Assembly: GCA_024102975.1 (NCBI GenBank)
Contig: JAGFJD010000261.1
Span: 1 to 40,289 of the forward strand
Length of the DNA stretch: 40,289 bases
Direction of reading: 5' to 3'
DNA from: Phaeodactylibacter sp.
GTDB taxonomy: Bacteria; Bacteroidota; Bacteroidia; Chitinophagales; Saprospiraceae
Position 1 is the first letter of the stretch. Each line of letters opens with the position of its first letter. Positions 34,420 through 40,289 of this stretch are shown here, piece after piece. A program made the translations under genes and the position numbers. The notes under the pieces are model-generated. The model was not told the origin of the DNA and did not search any database. It was given only the letters and a program-made list of their open reading frames with translations.

Positions 34420-37134
34420 TCACCCCCCCAACTGCGCCAGCGCCTCCTCCAGGCTCCTGATCTTCGACTCTCCGTCGGACAGCTTCTGGCGCTCCTTCTC
34501 CACGACGGCCGCCGGGGCGTTGTTGACGAAGCGCTCGTTTTTCAGCTTTTTCATCACCGCCTGCACGAATCCCTGGTAGTACTCCAGCTCTTTCTGCAGG
34601 CGCTCGCGCTCTTCACCGGCATCGATCTCCTGCCGGAGTTCCAGGAAAAACTTGTCCTTGCCGGAAAGGAACGAGACGCTGTTCTCAATCTCTTCTTTGG
34701 TGAACTCCAGAAGCTCCAGGTTGGCCATTTTGACGATCATCTCCTTCAGGCCGCCCAGCTCCAGCAGGTGGCGGGCACCTTTGGTATCCTGGACATAGAG
34801 CTTCAGCTCTTCCTTCATCTTGATGCCCTTGTTGTTGCGCACCTCGCGGACGTTGGCGACCACCTCCTTGGCCTCCTCTACCCGGCCGATCAGGTCCTCG
34901 TCATAAGCCTGCGGCCGGGGGTAGCGGCTGATGATGCAATCGTCGCCGGCTGCCCTGTCGCGCAGGTGGTGCCAGATCTCTTCGGTGACGAAAGGCATGA
35001 AGGGATGCAGGACGGTCATGAGCCGCTCGAAGAGGTTGATCGTTTCCGCGTAGGTTTCCCGGTCGATGGGCTGGCCGTATTCCGGTTTTACCATCTCCAG
35101 GTACCAGCTGCAGAAGTCGTCCCAGATGAGTTTGTACAGGGTCATGATGGTATCGGAGAGGCGGAATTCGGCGAAGTTGGCATTGATCTTTTCGATGGCC
35201 TGGCTGAGCTTCTCTTCCATCCACTCGGCAGCGAGGCGGTTGATGGGGTTGGCTTTGCCCTCCTTCACCTCCCAGCCTTTGACCAGGCGCAGGGCGTTCC
35301 ACATTTTATTGCAGAAGTTGCGGCCCTGCTCGCAGAGGCGGCTCTCGTTGAGGATTTGTTTGGTTTCCTTGTCGAAGGGCGCGTCGAAGATGATGTCGTT
35401 GCCGGCGGCAGCGCTGGACAGCAGGCCGAAGCGGACGCCGTCGGCGCCGTAATGGTCGATCAGCTCCAGCGCGTCCGGGGAGTTGCCCAGCGACTTGCTC
35501 ATCTTCTTGCGGTGCGAGTCGCGGACCATGCCCGTGAAGTAGACGTGGTCGAAAGGCTGGGCGCCTTTTTCTTTGACGAATTCCTCGCCCAGCAGCTCGG
35601 GCGCCCATTCATAGCCCATCATGATCATGCGGGCTACCCAGAAGAAGATGATGTCCCAGGCGGTGACCAGCACGTTGGTGGGATAGTAGTAGCGCAGCTC
35701 GTCCTGGTTTTCGAAGCCGTCGAAGACGGAGATGGGCCAGAGCTGGGAAGAGAACCAGGTGTCCAGCACGTCTTCGTCCTGGTGCAGGTCTTCGATTTTC
35801 AGATCGGGCTTGCCCAGTTCTTTCCGGGCCTGTTCCAGCGCCTCGCCGGCCGTTTCGGCCACGAATACCTTGTCCTCGTAGTACCAGGCAGGGATGCGCT
35901 GGCCCCACCACAGCTGCCGGGAGATGCACCAGTCGCGGATGTTCTCCTCGTTGAGCCAGCTGTTGAACATATTCCAGAAGTGGCCGGGGTGGAACTTGAC
36001 CGCGCCGTTCTCCACAGCGTCAAGGGCCGTTTTGGCGAAGCCTTTCATATCCACGAACCACTGCAGGGTCAGGCGGGGCTCCACGATGGCGTCGGTGCGC
36101 TCGGAGCGGCCGACCTTATTGCGGTAGTCTTCAATTTTTACGATGTGGCCGGCGGCCTCCAGGTCGTTGACGATGAGCTTGCGGGCCTTGAAGCGGTCTT
36201 CGCCGATATAGCGCTGGGCCGCCTCGCTCATGGTGCCGTCTTCGTTCAGCACGTCGACAGTTTCCAGCCCGTGGCGCTGGCCGATCTCGTAGTCGTTGGG
36301 GTCGTGGGCGGGGGTGATCTTCAGGGCGCCGGTGCCGAATTCCCGTTCTACATAAGTGTCCTGGATGATGGGCACCGACCGGTTGATCAGGGGCACCATG
36401 GCGCGCCTTCCTTTCAGGTGCCGGTAGCGCTCGTCCTCCGGGTGGATGGCGATGGCCGTGTCGCCCAGGATGGTCTCCGGGCGGACGGTGGCGATGGTGA
36501 TCCATTCGTCGGCCGCCCCTTCGATCTGGTAGCGGACGTGATAGAGGCGGGAATTTTCCTCCTTGTAGATCACCTCTTCGTTGGAAAGCACGGTTTTGGC
36601 CTCGGGATCCCAGTTGGTGATGCGCAGGCCGCGGTAGACCTTGCCTTTGCGGTAGAGGCGCACGAAGGTCTTCAGCACTGCCGCCGACATTTTCGGCTCC
36701 ATGGTAAAGCGGGTGCGCTTCCAGTCGCAGGAGGCGCCCAGCTTCTGCAGCTGGTCCAGGATGATGCCGCCGTATTTTTCCTTCCACTCGAAGGCATAGT
36801 CCATGAACTCCTCCCGGCTGATGTCCGACTTTTTGATGCCTCGGGCGCGCAGCATCTTCACCACCTTGGCTTCGGTAGCGATGGAAGCGTGGTCGGTGCC
36901 GGGCACCCAGCAGGCGTTCTTGCCGTCGAGCCGCGCTTTGCGGATGAGGATGTCCTGGATGGTATTGTTCAGCATGTGGCCCATGTGCAGCACGCCGGTC
37001 ACGTTGGGCGGCGGGATGACGATGGTAAAGGGCTCCCGCTCGTCGGGTTCCGAGTGGAAGTAATTCTTGTCCATCCAGTGTTTGTACCACTTGGCTTCCG
37101 TTTCCTGGGGGTTGTACCGGGTAGAGAGTTCCAT
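34420..37134 (-). CDS. valS: Valyl-tRNA synthetase
   Basis: 904 residues. Class I synthetase charging tRNA-Val. The HIGH motif is HMGH (residues 50-53, in PPPNVTGVLHMGH) and the second signature is KMSKS (544-548). The editing domain lies between them (about 200-340, with the TVRPETILGDTAIAIHP strand). The anticodon-binding domain and a C-terminal coiled-coil arm (rich in K/E, about 840-904) complete it. Length is normal. A TATCTTTG promoter box at 37377-37384 implies a leader of about 235 nt with two stacked hairpins that can re-pair. It converges with the upstream T9SS gene over 75 nt. Confidence 0.97.
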   Translation of the reverse strand: MELSTRYNPQETEAKWYKHWMDKNYFHSEPDEREPFTIVIPPPNVTGVLHMGHMLNNTIQDILIRKARLDGKNACWVPGTDHASIATEAKVVKMLRARGIKKSDISREEFMDYAFEWKEKYGGIILDQLQKLGASCDWKRTRFTMEPKMSAAVLKTFVRLYRKGKVYRGLRITNWDPEAKTVLSNEEVIYKEENSRLYHVRYQIEGAADEWITIATVRPETILGDTAIAIHPEDERYRHLKGRRAMVPLINRSVPIIQDTYVEREFGTGALKITPAHDPNDYEIGQRHGLETVDVLNEDGTMSEAAQRYIGEDRFKARKLIVNDLEAAGHIVKIEDYRNKVGRSERTDAIVEPRLTLQWFVDMKGFAKTALDAVENGAVKFHPGHFWNMFNSWLNEENIRDWCISRQLWWGQRIPAWYYEDKVFVAETAGEALEQARKELGKPDLKIEDLHQDEDVLDTWFSSQLWPISVFDGFENQDELRYYYPTNVLVTAWDIIFFWVARMIMMGYEWAPELLGEEFVKEKGAQPFDHVYFTGMVRDSHRKKMSKSLGNSPDALELIDHYGADGVRFGLLSSAAAGNDIIFDAPFDKETKQILNESRLCEQGRNFCNKMWNALRLVKGWEVKEGKANPINRLAAEWMEEKLSQAIEKINANFAEFRLSDTIMTLYKLIWDDFCSWYLEMVKPEYGQPIDRETYAETINLFERLMTVLHPFMPFVTEEIWHHLRDRAAGDDCIISRYPRPQAYDEDLIGRVEEAKEVVANVREVRNNKGIKMKEELKLYVQDTKGARHLLELGGLKEMIVKMANLELLEFTKEEIENSVSFLSGKDKFFLELRQEIDAGEERERLQKELEYYQGFVQAVMKKLKNERFVNNAPAAVVEKERQKLSDGESKIRSLEEALAQLGG

Positions 37135-37200
37135 GATTGCTGCTTTAATTTTTCGAACTGCTGTACATGATGCTTTTTTACCAGCAATTTCTCGAGTGGT

Positions 37201-37310
37201 TCACAAGGTGACATCTTTTTTCGGAGGCACGGAGAAAAAAGGTGTCATCTTGTGAGACTTCCGAGGATGACACCTGCCTTTTTCGTTCCTCAAAAGCCAG
37301 GTGTCGCCTC
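37201..37310 (-). promoter_or_regulatory. valS: valS leader with two alternative hairpins
   Basis: Hairpin 1: 37201-37222 pairs with 37234-37255 over 22 bp including two G-U pairs, 11-nt loop. Hairpin 2: 37263-37282 with 37292-37310, about 17 pairs with a bulge and a mismatch. The inner arms also pair with each other: GGTGTCATC (37241-37249) with GATGACACC (37266-37274), so hairpins 1 and 2 are mutually exclusive with a third. It lies in the valS 5' leader. It does not look like a T-box (no tRNA-acceptor pairing site seen). Confidence 0.6.
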
Positions 37311-37376
37311 TTCATCACCTTACATGAAATGAGAAATTGCCGTGGTTTACTATACGACAGCTATTTTAAAATGCTG

Positions 37377-37384
37377 CAAAGATA
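37377..37384 (-). promoter_or_regulatory. valS: valS promoter -7 box (TATCTTTG)
   Basis: A perfect match to the Bacteroidota -7 consensus TAnnTTTG on the minus strand, 243 nt upstream of the valS start. A clear -33 TTG is not visible at the usual spacing. Confidence 0.6.
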
Positions 37385-37409
37385 GATTTTTATTCTTTTC
37401 GGCTACCTG

Positions 37410-37429
37410 AAAAACGGCCATTCGGGCCG
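37410..37429 (-). terminator. Intrinsic terminator of the histidine-phosphatase gene
   Basis: On the minus strand, CGGCC, loop CGAAT, GGCCG, then TTTTT. The stem is short (5 bp) but GC-only and followed by U5. It lies 85 nt past the phosphatase stop and upstream of the valS promoter box. The text between stop and hairpin has repeated ACATAG words. Confidence 0.55.
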
Positions 37430-37513
37430 ATGGTTTTATCACATAGTCCACATAGGCTTTTCACAGTAGCGCACATAGGCGGCGGCCATTGTGGCTTATG
37501 CGGCAAATAACAA

Positions 37514-38131
37514 CTATTCCTCCCACAATTCCCCGAAGTACAAGTGTACGACTTCCCGCTCTCCCTTTTCGCTGATGGCCACCAGGAAGAGGTTGCTGTA
37601 ATCCCTTTCGTCGATGCGTTCCACGTCGGCGCGGGCCGCCAGGCGGCTGACCAGCTCGGGGGTGGTGTTGGAATGGCCGACGACCAGGACGGCCTGCCCG
37701 CGGCACTGGCGCCGCAGTTCGAGGGCGAAGGTGGTGAGCTGATCTGCCTGGTACGGCCGCACCTCCAGGCATTTGCGCCGGGCTATCGGCTGGGCAGTAG
37801 CCTGGGTGCGTTTGTAGTGGGTAGAATAAAGGGCGTCCAGCGGGAAATCCCCAAAGATGTCTGCCAGGAGCCGGGCGCGCTTTTCGCCTTTGGCGGCCAG
37901 GGGCGGATCCGAGCCGTAGGCTTTCTCTGCGTGTCGCACCAGGAAGACCCATTGGGCGCCCTCCTGGCCGGCGAAGGGCAGGGCCAGCTTTTGCCCATCC
38001 TCCAGTTCAATGTATTCCGGCGTTACGGCCCGGACGCCGGACGCCCTGGCCTCCCCCTGCCGCAGCGGATGGCAGGCAGACAGGATGGACAAAACAAAAA
38101 ACAGCACCACTATCCGGGCAATGACAATCAT
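37514..38131 (-). CDS. Histidine-phosphatase-superfamily lipoprotein
   Basis: 205 residues from the ATG at 38131; an upstream in-frame ATG at 38161 would add ten residues in front of a good signal peptide. Lipoprotein signal with lipobox ILSAC (C20). The phosphatase core has the family RHxE motif as R66-H67-A-E-K in FLVRHAEK, and the second histidine H153 in VVGHSNT. Both catalytic histidines are present, so it should be active, probably as a periplasmic or membrane-bound phosphomonoesterase; the substrate is unknown. Length is short but complete (TLLE-like end HLYFGELW). Confidence 0.85.
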   Translation of the reverse strand: MIVIARIVVLFFVLSILSACHPLRQGEARASGVRAVTPEYIELEDGQKLALPFAGQEGAQWVFLVRHAEKAYGSDPPLAAKGEKRARLLADIFGDFPLDALYSTHYKRTQATAQPIARRKCLEVRPYQADQLTTFALELRRQCRGQAVLVVGHSNTTPELVSRLAARADVERIDERDYSNLFLVAISEKGEREVVHLYFGELWEE

Positions 38132-38189
38132 AACACAGTTGGCTTTTCTATATTCGTACACTACGGGACACTTTTAGGATGGGGCAGCG

Positions 38190-38276
38190 TTGGTAATACT
38201 TCGATATACATTGAAATACGGAAATACATTTCCCGCTTATTTTCATACATTTCCACCTATTTCCCATTTCACCCCT
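38190..38276. repeat. Degenerate ATTTCC/GAAATAC repeat after lysA
   Basis: GAAATACGG, ATACATTTCC, TACATTTCCACC and ATTTCCCATTTC words fill the 87 nt on the 3' side of the lysA stop. On the coding strand the text starts TGAAGGGG(T)GAAAT, as at the protease stop (11449), where TGAAGGGGGAAATACATGG leads into the decamer array. The two tails look related. Confidence 0.6.
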
Positions 38277-39533
38277 TCACTCCACCGCCTCCCGTTCAAA
38301 TATCGGCGCGTCCACCACCTGGTTGCGCAGCAGGTCTTCCATCGTTTCCCGTTTGCGGATCAGGTAGGGTTTGCCTTTGTAGACCAGCACCTCTGCCGGG
38401 CGGAAGCGCGAGTTGTAGTTGGAGGCCATCGAGAAGCAGTAGGCGCCCGCATTGTGGATGCAGAGGATGTCGCCCTCGTGGATTTCGGCGATGCGGCGGT
38501 TGATGCCGAAGGTGTCTGTCTCGCAGATGTAGCCCACCACGGTGTAGAAACGGGGTTTGCCCGCCGGCTTGGACACATTGGTGATGCGGTGGTAAGCATT
38601 ATAGAACATAGGGCGGATCAGGTGGTTGAGGCCCGAGTCGATGCCCGCAAAAACGGTGGAGGTCGTCTGCTTGACGACGTTGACCTGCACGAAAAAGGAG
38701 CCGGATTCGCTGACGAGGAACTTGCCGGGCTCGAACATGAGCGTGATGTCCTTGCCGTATTCGCGGCAAAACTCATTGAAGCGCCCGGATATTTTTTCGC
38801 CCAGCTCTTCGATATTCGTCTCGATGTCGCCCTCCTTGTACGGCACTTTGAAGCCGCTGCCGAAGTCGATGTATTCGAGGTTGGGGAATTCTTTGGCGAT
38901 CTTCAGCAGGATTTCCGCCCCGAAGAGGAAGACGTCGGGGTCCAGGATGTCCGAGCCGGTATGCATGTGGATGCCTTCGACCCTTATGCCGGTGGCTTCG
39001 ACGATGCGGTGCACCAGCGGCATCTGGTGGATGGAGATGCCGAACTTGGAGTCGATGTGGCCCACCGAGGTCTTGTGGTTGCCGCCGGCCATGATGTGGG
39101 GGTTGATGCGGACACAGACCGGCACGTCGATGTGGGCCTGGCCGAACTGCTCCAGGATGGAGATGTTGTCGATGTTGATCTTCACGCCGAACTCGACCGC
39201 CTCCTGGATTTCTTCCAGGCTCACGCAGTTGGGCGTGTAAATAATGTCCTGCGGGGCAAAACCAGCGTGGATGCCTAGTTCCACCTCCTGCACGGAGACC
39301 GTATCCAGGCCTGCGCCCAGCTCCCGGAAAAACTTCAGGATATTGATATTGGATAACGCTTTGCAGGCGTAGTTGATCTTCAGGTTTTTCACTTTGAATG
39401 CCCCGGTTATCCGTTTGTACTGCCGCTCGATGATCGCGCTGTCGTAAACGTAGAGCGGGCAGCCATGCTGCTCCACCAGTTCGAGGGGGTCGACGCCCCC
39501 GCTCAGCAAATAGCGGTTGTTGTCCAATACCAT
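38277..39533 (-). CDS. lysA: Diaminopimelate decarboxylase
   Basis: 418 residues from the ATG at 39533 (MVLDNNRYLL), which fits the family N-terminus; a frame start at 39584 adds 17 unlike residues. The PLP lysine is K58 in YACKALSN. Other family marks are the pyridoxal-phosphate-binding glycine loop IDFGSGF, the HMHTGSD motif, and the C-terminal active-site cysteine motif GYICETDTF. It makes L-lysine from meso-diaminopimelate. A TATATTTG box lies 49 nt upstream. It has no visible link with the racemase cluster apart from shared amino-acid metabolism. Confidence 0.95.
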   Translation of the reverse strand: MVLDNNRYLLSGGVDPLELVEQHGCPLYVYDSAIIERQYKRITGAFKVKNLKINYACKALSNINILKFFRELGAGLDTVSVQEVELGIHAGFAPQDIIYTPNCVSLEEIQEAVEFGVKINIDNISILEQFGQAHIDVPVCVRINPHIMAGGNHKTSVGHIDSKFGISIHQMPLVHRIVEATGIRVEGIHMHTGSDILDPDVFLFGAEILLKIAKEFPNLEYIDFGSGFKVPYKEGDIETNIEELGEKISGRFNEFCREYGKDITLMFEPGKFLVSESGSFFVQVNVVKQTTSTVFAGIDSGLNHLIRPMFYNAYHRITNVSKPAGKPRFYTVVGYICETDTFGINRRIAEIHEGDILCIHNAGAYCFSMASNYNSRFRPAEVLVYKGKPYLIRKRETMEDLLRNQVVDAPIFEREAVE

Positions 39534-39581
39534 TTTTCCGAAGATTGAGAATGAATGAAAATTTGTTGTTGCTAAAGCCCG

Positions 39582-39589
39582 CAAATATA
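39582..39589 (-). promoter_or_regulatory. lysA: lysA promoter -7 box (TATATTTG)
   Basis: A perfect TAnnTTTG match on the minus strand, 49 nt upstream of the lysA start. The MITE-like element begins 34 nt further upstream, so it abuts this promoter. Confidence 0.65.
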
Positions 39590-39622
39590 AGGATTTTCAG
39601 AGGGGTGTGCCAGTTTTTTGTG

Positions 39623-39786
39623 AGAGCTTGTTTGGAGGTAGTGCTTTGGAGGCGAAAATGGTCGATTTGGGGTTCTCATGAGGCTCATTTTTGACCCCAT
39701 AGCATCGCTACGGGGTCAAAAATAGCCGAAATGAGGTTCCGGAAGCGACCATTTGCAGCCCAAATGACTATCTTCAAACAAGCTCT
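39623..39786. repeat. MITE-like 164-bp imperfect palindrome
   Basis: Left end 39623-39649 (AGAGCTTGTTTGGAGGTAGT...) matches the reverse complement of the right end 39759-39786 with four or five mismatches. Pairing continues inward: AATGGTCG (39657-39664) with CGACCATT (39746-39753). The core stem is GGCT(C)ATTTTTGACCCC (39682-39698) with GGGGTCAAAAATAGCC (39712-39727). No transposase fits inside. It sits between lysA's promoter and the next gene's 3' end. Confidence 0.7.
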
Positions 39787-39843
39787 GAAAGGGCGGCTGT
39801 TTTTTCTGCCGTTTAGCGGCCAACCCGGTCCCGCAAATCAAAC

Positions 39844-39872
39844 ATCGCATATCGCATATCGCACATCAAAAA
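39844..39872. repeat. ATCGCAT heptamers after a T9SS gene stop
   Basis: Three heptamers (ATCGCAT, ATCGCAT, ATCGCAC; 39844-39864) and a degenerate ATCAAAAATCAT follow the stop codon of the minus-strand gene. The stop codon itself (TGA, forward TCA) is part of the word series. Confidence 0.7.
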
Positions 39873-40289
39873 TCATAATTCAAACTTCACCACCCTCCCC
39901 TGCGCCACAACCACCCCACTCTCCTCCACCACATAAAAATACACCCCCGCCGGCAAATGCCCCGCCGCCACTTCATTGGCGCCTGCCCGCAGCCGCCGCG
40001 ACAGCACCCGCCGCCCCAGCCCGTCGTACAGCAGCAGGCGCGCCTCCTGCGGCAGCCAGCCCTCGGGCAGCAACACCGTAAACCACTCCCGGAACAACCC
40101 CGGAAACACCCGGGCCCCCAACTTCCGATTTCCCACTTCCGAATTCCGGCTTGTTACCACCGCCACCTCCTCGCACACCCTATCCTCCCCCCTCGGATTC
40201 GCCACCGTCAAACACACCTCATACACGCCCGTACTGTCATACACATGCACCGGCGAAGGCAACGTATCCGTCCGCCCATCCCCAAAATC
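39873..40289 (-). CDS. PKD-domain protein with T9SS type A sorting domain (5' end outside window)
   Basis: Only the last 138 or so codons are inside the window; the frame is open to the edge. The visible part begins DFGDGRTDT and continues with SPVHVYDSTGVYEVCLTV, the end of a PKD domain. A short linker (TSRNSEVGNRKLG) follows, then the type A sorting domain (RVFPGLFREWFTVLLP ... LPAGVYFYVVEESG ... GRVVKFEL). The canonical PNP at the start of that domain is PGL here. It is a secreted, surface-attached protein; the catalytic or binding part lies beyond the window. Confidence 0.85.
   Translation of the reverse strand, partial: DFGDGRTDTLPSPVHVYDSTGVYEVCLTVANPRGEDRVCEEVAVVTSRNSEVGNRKLGARVFPGLFREWFTVLLPEGWLPQEARLLLYDGLGRRVLSRRLRAGANEVAAGHLPAGVYFYVVEESGVVVAQGRVVKFEL

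Noticed and set aside
37201..37310. T-box riboswitch for valS
   Set aside because: No T-box sequence, specifier loop or terminator with U-run is seen, and T-boxes are not expected in this phylum.

Overview
The window reads as a chromosomal stretch of a Bacteroidota bacterium, most likely a GC-rich member of the Saprospiria. This rests on a SusC/SusD pair, several outer-membrane lipoproteins, three proteins with type IX secretion (T9SS) sorting domains, Bacteroidota-type promoter boxes (TAnnTTTG) upstream of valS and lysA, and weak or absent Shine-Dalgarno sequences. The genus is an inference. I saw no tRNA, rRNA, CRISPR array, phage or intact insertion sequence.

Layout: (1) 0.1-3.0 kb, minus strand: an oxygen-dependent protoporphyrinogen oxidase, a bidirectional terminator, then a UMF1-type major-facilitator transporter whose C-terminal codons run through two long G tracts. 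(2) 3.0-5.1 kb, plus strand: a pair of palindromes, then a tightly coupled RimK-like ATP-grasp ligase and an aspartoacylase/succinylglutamate desuccinylase-like hydrolase. (3) 5.2-11.1 kb, minus strand: a GNAT acetyltransferase, a sodium:solute symporter, an M20 amidohydrolase, an alanine-racemase-like enzyme and an ornithine/alanine-racemase-family enzyme. This looks like an uptake, deacylation and racemisation unit for acylated or D-amino acids. (4) 11.4-12.7 kb: a secreted retropepsin-like protease with a PDZ domain, preceded on the plus-strand map by a decamer tandem array. (5) 13.1-28.8 kb, plus strand: susC, susD, a strongly structured intergenic region, then three paralogous CRTAC1-like beta-propeller lipoproteins of about 1,110 residues with a small unknown lipoprotein between the first two. 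(6) 28.9-34.3 kb: a second GNAT enzyme, a type B T9SS protein, the frameshifted remnant of an aldo/keto reductase, and a type A T9SS protein. (7) 34.4-39.5 kb, minus strand: valS with a long structured leader, a histidine-phosphatase lipoprotein and lysA. (8) The right edge: a MITE-like palindrome and the 3' end of another T9SS protein.

The most noteworthy signals lie outside the proteins. Several genes end in short tandem words that begin at or include the stop codon, with a different word for different genes. There are also a 124-nt nested hairpin after susD, alternative hairpins in the valS leader, twin palindromes upstream of the ATP-grasp gene and a 164-bp MITE-like element. At gene level, the racemase/amidohydrolase/symporter group with the neighbouring ligase/hydrolase pair is the best candidate for an undescribed pathway.
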